Assembly: GCA_002050435.1 (NCBI GenBank)
Contig: MWYV01000039.1
Location: 1-57,477 of the forward strand
Source of the DNA: Chitinophagales bacterium 33-2
GTDB taxonomy: Bacteria > Bacteroidota > Bacteroidia > Chitinophagales > Chitinophagaceae
Length of the DNA stretch: 57,477 nucleotides
Direction: 5' to 3'
Below the pieces are notes generated by a model that was not told the DNA's origin, searched no databases, and was given only the letters and a program-made list of their open reading frames with translations. Below are positions 17,115-25,444 of this stretch, piece by piece (the first letter of the stretch is position 1; each line of letters begins with the position of its first letter). The position numbers were made by a program, and so were the translations under genes.

Positions 17115-18197
17115 ATGGAAAAAATCCGGGAGCTTCACAATCATTACTTATCCAAAGGAAAAGTTTTCCGCAAGCTGTTGCTGCTATGGCACCTCCGCGA
17201 CAATCATAGAAAAATGCCCTGGAAGGGTGAAAAGGATCCTTACCGCATCTGGCTAAGCGAGATCATTTTACAACAAACCAGGGTAGAACAGGGCTTAAAA
17301 TTTTATCAAAACTTTATTGATGCATTTCCCGATGTTCAGGCACTTGCTGCTGCCCCGGAAGAAAAAGTATTTAAACTCTGGGAGGGACTTGGGTATTATT
17401 CGAGATGCAGGAACCTCATCCATTCCGCTCATTACATCGTGCGTGAGCATAAAGGAAATTTCCCTGCAACATTTGATAGCATTCTTAAGTTAAAAGGTGT
17501 GGGAAACTATACCGCAGCTGCCATTGCTTCCTTTGCATTCGATCTCCCGCACGCAGTTGTTGACGGAAATGTGCACCGCGTGCTCTCCCGGATTTTTGGT
17601 ATTGAACTGCCTGTTGATTCCTTAATGGGCAAAAAGTTTTTTGAAAAACTTGCTCAATCATTGTTACCAGAAAAGCAGGCTGGACTTTACAACCAGGCCA
17701 TCATGGATTTTGGAGCCACTATTTGTAAACCCCGTCCAGCCTGTTCAATTTGTTTTTTTGCCATTAATTGTAAGGCATTCAAAAATAATTCGCAGGATAT
17801 TCTACCGGTAAAAGAAAAAAAATTGAAGGTGAAGAACCGGCACCTCCATTATTTTTTCCTGCAATGCGGAAACCATATCGCGATCCGCCAGCGGCTTGAA
17901 AAAGATATCTGGCAGCAATTGTATGAATTTCCACTGCTGGAAACAGCAAAAGAGGAAGCTGATGAGGAAGTGCTTTCAATATTTCTTCAACAAAACCGGA
18001 TTCAAAAATTTAAACCTGGATCCAACGTACAGTTTACCCGGCAAAAGCTGACTCATCAGCTGGTTCATTTCCACATTCAGAAGATTATCTTAGAAAAAAA
18101 GGTGGCCGTTCCGGGTTGTACCTGGATCGCACTGGAAAAATCCCGCAATTTCCCCTTCCCAAAAACGCTTGCAGCCTATTTAAACTTACACAAGTGA
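17115..18197 (+). CDS. mutY: A/G-specific adenine glycosylase MutY
   Basis: MutY removes adenine mispaired with 8-oxoguanine. The protein is 360 aa. The helix-hairpin-helix region is LKGVGNYTAAAIASFAFDLP, followed by the catalytic Asp block VVDGNVHRVLSR. The [4Fe-4S] loop reads CKPRPACSICFFAINC, a C-x5-C-x2-C-x5-C spacing, one residue shorter than the usual C-x6 in the first gap. A C-terminal NUDIX-like domain (about 225-350) recognises 8-oxoG. The ATG at 17115 is supported by the family start pattern. It heads the mutY-ssb-gldE-gldD neighbourhood that is common in Bacteroidota. Confidence 0.95.
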   Translation: MEKIRELHNHYLSKGKVFRKLLLLWHLRDNHRKMPWKGEKDPYRIWLSEIILQQTRVEQGLKFYQNFIDAFPDVQALAAAPEEKVFKLWEGLGYYSRCRNLIHSAHYIVREHKGNFPATFDSILKLKGVGNYTAAAIASFAFDLPHAVVDGNVHRVLSRIFGIELPVDSLMGKKFFEKLAQSLLPEKQAGLYNQAIMDFGATICKPRPACSICFFAINCKAFKNNSQDILPVKEKKLKVKNRHLHYFFLQCGNHIAIRQRLEKDIWQQLYEFPLLETAKEEADEEVLSIFLQQNRIQKFKPGSNVQFTRQKLTHQLVHFHIQKIILEKKVAVPGCTWIALEKSRNFPFPKTLAAYLNLHK

Positions 18198-18287
18198 GGC
18201 TTTATTTGCTGGCAGAAAATTTGATTATGTTTAATATATTAAAAGGAAAGGCAGAAGAGTTAGTATAACAGAATAAATTTTAATCGT

Positions 18288-18710
18288 ATGCGTGGAGTAA
18301 ACAGGGTGATGCTCATTGGCAATTTGGGAAAAGATCCGGATGTACAATTTTTGGAAGGCAATATAGCAGTAGCAAAATTTCCTCTTGCCACTACAGAAAC
18401 TTTTAAAGACAGGTCGGGAAAACTGATCTCCCAAACTGAATGGCACACCGTGGTGCTTTGGCGGGGACTTGCCGAACTGGCCCAAAAATACCTGCACAAA
18501 GGAAGCCTGGTGTATATAGAGGGCAGGCTGCGTACCAGGAGTTGGGAAGACAAAGAAGGACACAGAAAATTTGCCACTGAAGTAGTGGGTGATAACCTGA
18601 TCATGCTTGACAAAAGATCAGACGGAGGGCACTCAGGCAATACAGAATCAGGAATAGAAGGCTATACAGGAGACGGACCCCCGAATGCTCCATCTGACCT
18701 TTCTTTCTAA
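18288..18710 (+). CDS. ssb: Single-stranded DNA-binding protein
   Basis: This is a 140-aa SSB with an OB fold over residues 1-105: GVNRVMLIGNLGKDPDVQFL, TEWHTVVLWRGLAELAQKYL, GSLVYIEGRLRTRSWEDKEG. The linker is short (about 25 residues) and the C-terminus ends SDLSF instead of the usual acidic DDDxPF tip, so docking of partner proteins may be weaker or use another paralogue. It is 90 bp after mutY and followed by a terminator before gldE. Confidence 0.95.
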   Translation: MRGVNRVMLIGNLGKDPDVQFLEGNIAVAKFPLATTETFKDRSGKLISQTEWHTVVLWRGLAELAQKYLHKGSLVYIEGRLRTRSWEDKEGHRKFATEVVGDNLIMLDKRSDGGHSGNTESGIEGYTGDGPPNAPSDLSF

Positions 18711-18742
18711 AGAAACTATATTTTTACAAAAAATTATTCACT

Positions 18743-18776
18743 GGCAGGTTTTGACCTGCCTTTGTAATTTTTTATT
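18743..18776 (+). terminator. Rho-independent terminator after ssb
   Basis: GGCAGGT (18743-18749), loop TTTG, ACCTGCC (18754-18760), then TTTGTAATTTTTTATTTTT. It separates ssb from gldE, so gldE-gldD need their own promoter or depend on read-through. Confidence 0.88.
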
Positions 18777-18790
18777 TTTCACCAAAAGAA

Positions 18791-20146
18791 TTGCAATTGG
18801 ATTACCATTCGGTTTACACTTTTACAGATTGCCTTGCTTTTTTCCTACTTTCTACTGACCCTAAAAGCAGTGTATTCCTGGTTGTTTTGTTATTGGTGTT
18901 ATTACTGTTAAGCTTTATCATCTCTGGTGCAGAAGTGGCTTTTTTCTCGCTTCAGCCGAGAGATGTGAACATGCTTAAAACCAAACAGCATGCTGCAGCC
19001 CGCCGCATAACCAACCTGCTGGACGAAAGAAAGGCCGTGTATACTTCCCTGCTCATAGCAGGCGGATTATTTAATATCAGCATCATTATCCTTGCAAATT
19101 TTTTACTTACACCGATTTTAAATTTAGGTAGTATCCATCTCGGACTGACAGTAAATTTTGATATGCTGATCAAAATTCTGATCATCGCTTTCATACTGGT
19201 ACTTGTTGGAAAAATTCTTCCGAAATTATGGGCCAGTCAGAATACGCTGCGCTTTGCCTACAGTACTTCCGCAGTAGTGGAAGCCCTGCATTTATTGCTG
19301 CGCAGGATCAGTTTGAAAATGGTAGGCATCGCAGACAGCATCAGTGAGCACAGTGGCGCGAACGAATCGCAAGCTACCAGCCTGAAGCAACTGGATGACG
19401 CCATTGATATCCATAATGTGCAAACTTCTGTAGAGGAAAAGAACATTCTGAAGGGAATCGTAAAATTCAGCAACATCACGGTAAAACAGATCATGAAATT
19501 CAGACTTGATGTGAGCGGGATTGATTATAATACCAACATGGTAGGCCTGGTTCAAAAAGTAGAAGAGCTTCATTATTCCAGGTTGCCGGTTTACAGGGGA
19601 ACGCTTGATGATATTGTCGGTGTATTAAACACAAAAGACCTTTTACCGCATTTAAATGAAAAGGAATTTACCTGGCATGGTCTGATCAGGCCCTCACTGT
19701 TTGTGCCTGAATCAAAAATGATCAAAGACCTTTTAAAAGAATTTCAAACCAAACGGATTCATTTTGCCATTGTAGTGGATGAATTTGGAGGTACCAGTGG
19801 GATCGTAACCATGGAGGATATCCTGGAAGAGATCATTGGCGATATCCGGGATGAATTTGATGATGAAGAAAATGCTGTTAAAAAAATTGATGACCAGACC
19901 TATATCGCGGATCCTAAAATAATGTTGTATGACCTGTGCAGGACAATGGGCCTTCACATCGATACGTTTGATGCCGTAAAAGGTGAAAGCGATTCCCTTG
20001 CGGGACTGGTTCTGGAAATTGCAGGTGAAATCCCTTCCATCAATGAAACCGTATCTACAGGAGATTTTGATTTTACCATTCTTGATATTGAAAAGAACAG
20101 GATAAAATCTGTAAAGATCTTCATCAACCAGTACAGAAATGAGTAA
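18791..20146 (+). CDS. gldE: Gliding motility-associated protein GldE
   Basis: This 451-aa membrane protein has an N-terminal DUF21/CNNM transmembrane domain (about 25-190), a CBS pair (about 235-350; VQKVEELHYSRLPVYRGTLD, IHFAIVVDEFGGTSGIVTME) and a C-terminal CorC/HlyC domain (about 370-445). GldE is a partner of GldD in gliding and type IX secretion. No ATG lies before the first helix; TTG at 18791 (or 18797) is the likely start, since the next ATG would cut the first transmembrane segment. It overlaps gldD by 8 nt. Confidence 0.9.
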   Translation: MQLDYHSVYTFTDCLAFFLLSTDPKSSVFLVVLLLVLLLLSFIISGAEVAFFSLQPRDVNMLKTKQHAAARRITNLLDERKAVYTSLLIAGGLFNISIIILANFLLTPILNLGSIHLGLTVNFDMLIKILIIAFILVLVGKILPKLWASQNTLRFAYSTSAVVEALHLLLRRISLKMVGIADSISEHSGANESQATSLKQLDDAIDIHNVQTSVEEKNILKGIVKFSNITVKQIMKFRLDVSGIDYNTNMVGLVQKVEELHYSRLPVYRGTLDDIVGVLNTKDLLPHLNEKEFTWHGLIRPSLFVPESKMIKDLLKEFQTKRIHFAIVVDEFGGTSGIVTMEDILEEIIGDIRDEFDDEENAVKKIDDQTYIADPKIMLYDLCRTMGLHIDTFDAVKGESDSLAGLVLEIAGEIPSINETVSTGDFDFTILDIEKNRIKSVKIFINQYRNE

Positions 20147-20729
20147 GAACATTTTTTCTATTTTATTTACTGCCATTTTATTCACTGCCTGCAACAGCGA
20201 TTATGTACAAAAGCCCAGGGGTTATTTTAAAGTACACCTTCCAGAGAAATCATACAAAAAGTTTGAAGAAGCCGGCTATCCCTACACCTTTGAATATCCA
20301 GTATATGGCTCGATCATAAAGGATTCTGTTTTTTTTGAATCCACTCCTGAAAATCCCTATTGGATCAATATTGATTTTCCCGAATACCAGGGCAGGATCC
20401 ATATCAGTTACAAAGAGGTTGGTAAACATAAATTTGATTCGCTTGTTAATGATGCCTACACGCTATCCTATAAACAACATACCTATAAAGCATCTTCCAT
20501 CCAACCCGAACCTTTTACCACGCCACTAGGTGTAGAAGGAGTATATTTTACTTTGAAAGGCAATGCGGCCACTTCACACCAGTTTTTTGTGACAGACACT
20601 ACAAAACATTTTCTAAGAGGGGCGTTGTATTTCGCTGCAACCCCAAATGAAGACTCACTGGCGCCTGTAAACCGATTCCTGTCCCAGGATCTCCGGCATC
20701 TGATCAATACACTTCAGTGGAGGAATTGA
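20139..20729 (+). CDS. gldD: Gliding motility lipoprotein GldD
   Basis: This is a 196-aa lipoprotein with a signal peptide and lipobox (ILFTACNSD, Cys18). The mature part begins with the family pattern QKPRGYFKVHLPEKSYKKF and contains the DFPEYQGRIHISYK block. GldD is needed for gliding and type IX secretion in Flavobacterium. Its ATG overlaps the last codons of gldE, so the two are translationally coupled. The stop is followed by a repeat-bearing intergenic region. Confidence 0.93.
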   Translation: MSKNIFSILFTAILFTACNSDYVQKPRGYFKVHLPEKSYKKFEEAGYPYTFEYPVYGSIIKDSVFFESTPENPYWINIDFPEYQGRIHISYKEVGKHKFDSLVNDAYTLSYKQHTYKASSIQPEPFTTPLGVEGVYFTLKGNAATSHQFFVTDTTKHFLRGALYFAATPNEDSLAPVNRFLSQDLRHLINTLQWRN

Positions 20730-21170
20730 TGTTAAGGAATCACCGTATTTTACTTCCCTGCTGTCCGGGGATAAATCCAACATCACTTTTAAATAAGCTA
20801 TTTTGCCTCAGGCCGCGGGCCTCTTACCTGCCCCGCTGCTGAATTCCCCGTGGAGACTTAAGGCGGGCAACAAGAAAGGCCTCTCGCAGATTACGCAGAT
20901 TTTCGCTTATGGGTCTTCTGCGTTCATCAGCGCGATCTGCGGGCAACAAAAGGCCTCCCGCGCAGATTACACAGATTTTCGCTGGACTATTGCAATTGTA
21001 AAATCTAAGGCCCGGTAGAAGTAATCATCAACAACGCAAGAACCATTGCGCGTTTTATCGAAATCAAATAATTTTCCCCCGACAACAGAGATTTATTATT
21101 AGCGAAAGCGCATCCATATTCAAATCAGGCGCTCTCAACTCAAAAACTTAATTTTGATAAAACTGAATAA
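20730..21170. other. Intergenic region with a dispersed repeat copy
   Basis: This 441-bp stretch has no supported gene. It holds repeat copy A (20803-20990), a short hairpin (CGCAA...TTGCG near 21038-21053) and an AT-rich segment before the GTG start of the DUF3109 gene. The ORF at 20803-21018 only reads through the repeat and is not considered a gene. Confidence 0.7.
20803..20990. repeat. Dispersed hairpin repeat, copy A
   Basis: Shares with 48781-48944 the start TTGCCTCAGGC and the core CGCAGATTACGCAGATTTTC, GGGTCTTCTGCGTTCATCAG and CGCGATCTGCGGGCAACAA (20885-20949). The core folds back on itself: CGCAGAT..CGCT.ATG pairs with CATCAGCG..ATCTGCG. Copy A also carries a second partial unit (20960-20990, CGCAGATTACACAGATTTTC), so it appears partly duplicated. 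Confidence 0.85.
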
Positions 21171-21758
21171 GTGATTGCAATAGACAATGTTATTGTGAGT
21201 GATGATGTGGTGGAGGCGAAATTTGTTTGTGACCTGCATAAATGTAAAGGAGGCTGTTGTGAAGATGGTGATGCGGGTGCTCCTTTGGAAAAAGAAGAGA
21301 GAAAATATCTTGACCAGTATTTTAGTGCCATCAGTCCATACCTTACAAAAGAGGGCCTTGCTGAAATAGACAGGCATGGGAAATATCTTTATGATAGTGA
21401 ATTTGGCTGGGTTACACCTACTATTAATGGAAAGATTTGTGCCTATGGTTACCGCGATCAGCAGGGCATCATTAAATGTGGTATTGAGCAGGCATATAAT
21501 GATAAAAAGATCGCGTGGAAAAAACCCCTCAGCTGCCACTTATACCCTATACGCATCGCAAAAACCAGGGAGTTTACAAGAGTAAACTATGAACCAAGAG
21601 ATACGCTTTGCAAACCCGGATGTGCGCTTGGTAAAAAATTAAAACTCCCCGTGTACCAGTTTCTTAAGGAAGCCATCATCCGTAAATTTGGTGAAGAATT
21701 TTATGATACCCTGCACCAGATTGCCATTGAACATTATGAAGTTGAAAAAAAGAAATAA
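21171..21758 (+). CDS. DUF3109 family cysteine-rich protein
   Basis: This is a 195-aa cytosolic protein of the DUF3109 family, resembling zinc/iron-chelating CxxxCxxCC proteins. Cys clusters are FVCDLHKCKGGCCEDGDAGA near residue 25 and later LSCHLYPIRI and DTLCKPGCALGKK, so it probably binds a metal or Fe-S cluster. The start is the GTG at 21171 (MIAIDNVIVSDDVVEAKF), the conserved family N-terminus. The stop overlaps the ATG of the LutB-like gene (TAATG). The reaction is unknown; its coupling to the lactate-utilisation-like gene is the best clue. Confidence 0.9.
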   Translation: MIAIDNVIVSDDVVEAKFVCDLHKCKGGCCEDGDAGAPLEKEERKYLDQYFSAISPYLTKEGLAEIDRHGKYLYDSEFGWVTPTINGKICAYGYRDQQGIIKCGIEQAYNDKKIAWKKPLSCHLYPIRIAKTREFTRVNYEPRDTLCKPGCALGKKLKLPVYQFLKEAIIRKFGEEFYDTLHQIAIEHYEVEKKK

Positions 21759-23134
21759 TGTCTGAACAATCGCAATATTTTAAGGCACGCAGTACCATTA
21801 AAGCACCTGATAAGGAACATAGAAGGAAGATCAACTTCAACATGTCGCGTTATAATGCGGTTGTGCCTTTGGGAAAACAACAGTTCCCCAACCTTGAACT
21901 GGCGCGCGAGAAGGCAAAAAATATTAAATGGCGTGCGATTGAATCGCTCGATAAGCAGCTGGAAAGATTTGAAGCGGAAATTTCTAAAAAAGGCGCAAAA
22001 GTAATCTGGGCAGAAACTGCTGAAGAAGCCCTCCGGGAAATTCTTAAAATATGTAAAAGCAGGAGTTGCCGCACGGTAGTGAAAAGTAAAAGCATGGTAA
22101 CGGAAGAAATTCACCTGAACCCTTTTCTTGAACAGCATGGTATGGAAAGTGTGGAAACGGACCTGGGAGAATATATTCAGCAGCTTGATGGGGAACCGCC
22201 TTACCACATTGTTACACCTGCCATGCATAAAAGCAAAGAAGATGTGGCGAAACTGTTTGCTGAAAAACTGGGTACACCATCCAACCTTAATCCATCTGAA
22301 CTAACCCTTGTTGCAAGAAAGAATTTAAGGGAAAAATACCGTGCTGCAGAAATTGGGATCACTGGTGCAAATTTTATTGTTGCAGATGTTGGTGGCATAG
22401 CGATCACAGAAAATGAAGGAAATGCACGGTTAACCATGGCCTGGCCAAAAACACATATTGTGATTGCAGGCATTGAAAAAATAATTCCATCCTTAACCGA
22501 TCTCGGGCTTTTCTGGCCATTGCTTTCTACGTTTGGGACAGGGCAGAAAATTACAGTTTACAACTCTGTAATTACAGGTCCAAGACAGGTAAATGAAAAT
22601 GATGGTCCTGAAGAAATGTTTGTTATTTTACTTGATAACGGAAGAACAAATATTCTATCCAATGTAAAAGCACGCGAATCTTTATACTGTATCCGTTGTG
22701 GTGCATGTTTAAATGCATGTCCTGTTTATAAAAATATTGGCGGACATTCCTACAGCACTACCTATAGTGGGCCGATAGGTGCTGTGATCACGCCTCATTT
22801 AAAGGAAATGGATGATTGGAAGCATTTGAGTTATGCTTCTTCCTTGTGTGGCAACTGTACCGAAGTATGCGCTGTAAAGATCAATCTTCATGAACTCCTA
22901 CTTGAAAACAGGAATGAAGCTGTAGAACAGGGACATGGCAGTTTTTCAGAAAAAATGGCCTGGAAATTCTGGAAACAATCCATGATGAACCGGAAGCTGA
23001 TGAATGCAGGTTCATCAAAAATTAAAACATGGGTGGTAAATAAATTTGTAAAGTCGTGGAAGGAGCAGAGAAGCAATTTGCAGTTCCCGGAAAAAAGTTT
23101 TAACCAGCTTTGGAGCGCACAAAAAAATAAATGA
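21758..23134 (+). CDS. LutB-like iron-sulfur protein (LUD domain)
   Basis: This 458-aa protein has an N-terminal LUD domain (about 70-290) and two C-terminal ferredoxin-type Cys groups: CIRCGACLNACPVYKNIGG and CGNCTEVCAVKI. It matches LutB/LldF of the LutABC L-lactate oxidation complex. LutA and LutC are not adjacent. It is coupled upstream to DUF3109 (1-nt overlap) and downstream to a deacetylase-like gene (4-nt overlap). It may be an electron-transfer subunit for lactate or another hydroxy acid; the substrate is inferred only from the family. Confidence 0.92.
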   Translation: MSEQSQYFKARSTIKAPDKEHRRKINFNMSRYNAVVPLGKQQFPNLELAREKAKNIKWRAIESLDKQLERFEAEISKKGAKVIWAETAEEALREILKICKSRSCRTVVKSKSMVTEEIHLNPFLEQHGMESVETDLGEYIQQLDGEPPYHIVTPAMHKSKEDVAKLFAEKLGTPSNLNPSELTLVARKNLREKYRAAEIGITGANFIVADVGGIAITENEGNARLTMAWPKTHIVIAGIEKIIPSLTDLGLFWPLLSTFGTGQKITVYNSVITGPRQVNENDGPEEMFVILLDNGRTNILSNVKARESLYCIRCGACLNACPVYKNIGGHSYSTTYSGPIGAVITPHLKEMDDWKHLSYASSLCGNCTEVCAVKINLHELLLENRNEAVEQGHGSFSEKMAWKFWKQSMMNRKLMNAGSSKIKTWVVNKFVKSWKEQRSNLQFPEKSFNQLWSAQKNK

Positions 23135-24462
23135 TCCCCGCTGTACTAATTTATAGCCATACCATCACGCCCCGGTTAAAATACATAGCCGATTTTTTTT
23201 CTTTTTATTATGGTCTTCCCTTTCACCTGACCAGCAGCGAAGATGGTTACCGGAGTTCTGAATGCAAATGCAAGATCAATTATGGTTATCAAAGGCTGGA
23301 GCCCGGGGAAATCTGGATTCACTCACATGTGCTGTTATTTGAAACCCAGGAAAGGCCGGTGAAAATTGATTGCTTTGTTCACAATGGTTTTAAGGCTTTT
23401 TTTAAAGCAGAAGGCGAAGCAGGATTTGATATTCTGGCTGCAGTTTTTTTTCTTATGGTGCGTTATGAAGAATACCTGCCGCACCAGAAAGATGCATATG
23501 GAAGGTTTGCCTATCAGAATTCTGTGGCTTATAAAGAAGGGTTTTTAAGTCTGCCGCTCGTGAACATCTGGCTGGAAGATTTCAGGAACCTTCTTTCAGA
23601 AAGAGATCCTTCATTCAGAATGAATAAACAGCAATTTGTTTTTCTTCCAACCTACGACATTGATATGGCATGGAGTTACAGGAACAAAGGTTTTTTAAGA
23701 AACCTGGGTTCTTTGTTATTGTTATTTTTTACAGGCAGGTGGAATACACTTGGCAGGCGCATATCCGTTTTGCGCGGAAAATCAAAAGATCCTTTTGATG
23801 CTTATGAATGGATGGATGATCTGCACAAAATTTATGATCTCCACCCCCTTTATTTTTTTCTTGTTGCGCAAAGAACCGGGAAGTATGACAGGAATATATC
23901 GATAAATAATCCTGAATTTATTGAGCTGATCAGGGAACTTGATCAAAAATATGCACTCGCCCTGCATCCATCCTGGGCAACCGGAGAATTTCCCTCTCTT
24001 TTCAAAGAAGAGAAATCATGGCTGGAAAGTATTATTGAAAAACAGGTGGATGCTTCACGTCAACATTATATCAATTTTGAACTGCCCTCTACATACCGGC
24101 ATTTAATTGAAGCAGGGATCAAGCACGATTATTCAATGGGATATGGAAGCATCAATGGATTCAGGGCTTCTGTGGCAACACCGTTTTACTGGTACGATCT
24201 GAAAGCTGAAAAACAAACGACACTGATGATTCATCCATTTTGTTTTATGGATGCCAATTCATTTTATGAGCAGCAACAAGACCCGGCAAAAACAATCCAG
24301 GAATTAAAATTATATATTGAAACCGTGCGTTCTGTGCATGGAACGATGATCACCATCTGGCACAACAGTTTTCTTGGTTCAGATCCTGCATTTTATGGCT
24401 GGAAAGAAATTTACAAGGAATTCATCGGAGAAGTTGCTGCGTCATCTGCTCCTCGTAATTGA
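23131..24462 (+). CDS. Polysaccharide deacetylase-like protein (DUF7033 type)
   Basis: This is a 443-aa protein. The N-terminal half (about 1-150) resembles the DUF7033 module found before deacetylase folds. The C-terminal part shows NodB-like features: LPTYDIDMAWSY (Asp-x-Asp metal site, near residue 174), ALHPSWATGEFPS and a late MIHPFCFMD...TIWHNSF pair of His residues. No signal peptide is seen, so it probably acts in the cytosol or on membrane-linked glycans. ATG overlaps the LutB stop by 4 nt. Its 3' end overlaps the convergent EamA gene by 21 nt. Substrate unknown. Confidence 0.82.
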   Translation: MIPAVLIYSHTITPRLKYIADFFSFYYGLPFHLTSSEDGYRSSECKCKINYGYQRLEPGEIWIHSHVLLFETQERPVKIDCFVHNGFKAFFKAEGEAGFDILAAVFFLMVRYEEYLPHQKDAYGRFAYQNSVAYKEGFLSLPLVNIWLEDFRNLLSERDPSFRMNKQQFVFLPTYDIDMAWSYRNKGFLRNLGSLLLLFFTGRWNTLGRRISVLRGKSKDPFDAYEWMDDLHKIYDLHPLYFFLVAQRTGKYDRNISINNPEFIELIRELDQKYALALHPSWATGEFPSLFKEEKSWLESIIEKQVDASRQHYINFELPSTYRHLIEAGIKHDYSMGYGSINGFRASVATPFYWYDLKAEKQTTLMIHPFCFMDANSFYEQQQDPAKTIQELKLYIETVRSVHGTMITIWHNSFLGSDPAFYGWKEIYKEFIGEVAASSAPRN

Positions 24463-25419
24463 CCTGTTCACTAGAAAAACACCATAGAGTGTGATCAGTG
24501 TGCCTGTTATTATAAAGGCTGTAAGTTTTTCCTCAAAGATCATCCAGCCCAGCAACACAGCAACAACAGGATTGATATAGGCGTACAAACTTGCCTGTTC
24601 GGTTGAAAGATTCTGCAATGCATAGAGGTAGGCAATAAATGAAATAACGGAACCAAATATCACCAGGTATGCAATTGCTGCCCATCCCTGCCATGGTAAT
24701 GATTCCACCGGCAAAGAAGTACCTGCCACTGATGAAATCATATTCAACAGCAAACCTGAAATAATCATTTGTAATCCAAGGCTGAAGTAAGGATTGAAAT
24801 TCACTGCCTGCTTTTTTGTATATAATGTTCCAAAGGCCCATGACCAGGTAGAGGCAAGTGACAGGAAAATACCCAGACGGAACCGCGGGTCAAGAAAATC
24901 ATGCAGGTGTTCATAAAATATGACGCAGATCCCTGAAAAACCCAATAGCAATCCAAATACGGTTTTTGGATTTGCCTTTGTGCTGGTACCCGCTAGTCCA
25001 ATGATCACCAGCCAGAGCGGAAAAATGGCTCCGATGATAGCACCGAGTCCTGCAGAAATATATTTTATACCCCAGGTGGAAAGTGCATTGCTCAACATAA
25101 AGTTTAAAAAACTTAATACAAGAATGGTGATCCATTCTTTGCCTCTTGGCCAACGTGCTCCTTTAAAAAGAAAAAATCCCAGGTAACAAAGTCCGCCTAA
25201 CAATTGCCTGATGCCGGCCATTTGCAGTGGGTGCATGAATTTTACTGCTTCTTTGGATGCCACCCATGTGGTGCCCCAGAAAAAACAAACCAGTGCCAGC
25301 GCAAAAAGCGCTTTACTTTTTGTGCCTCTTTGCCTGATGGTAAGCGGATTTAATTTTGCAAAATAGTGTGCCCCGCCGTCTTTTGATTTTTCTGATCTAT
25401 GGTCTGCTTCGGGGTTCAT
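24442..25419 (-). CDS. EamA/DMT family transporter
   Basis: This is a 325-aa inner-membrane protein with about ten transmembrane helices in two EamA repeats (about 40-175 and 185-320), the drug/metabolite transporter fold. The first helix block reads FALALVCFFWGTTWVASKEA. A polar N-terminal extension of about 35 residues is kept because the ATG at 25419 stands 25 nt after purH. Substrates in this family range from amino acids to nucleosides, and nothing here narrows it. Probably co-transcribed with purH. Confidence 0.9.
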   Translation of the reverse strand: MNPEADHRSEKSKDGGAHYFAKLNPLTIRQRGTKSKALFALALVCFFWGTTWVASKEAVKFMHPLQMAGIRQLLGGLCYLGFFLFKGARWPRGKEWITILVLSFLNFMLSNALSTWGIKYISAGLGAIIGAIFPLWLVIIGLAGTSTKANPKTVFGLLLGFSGICVIFYEHLHDFLDPRFRLGIFLSLASTWSWAFGTLYTKKQAVNFNPYFSLGLQMIISGLLLNMISSVAGTSLPVESLPWQGWAAIAYLVIFGSVISFIAYLYALQNLSTEQASLYAYINPVVAVLLGWMIFEEKLTAFIITGTLITLYGVFLVNRSITRSR

Positions 25420-25444
25420 GAAACCACACTATTGAATTTTTATT

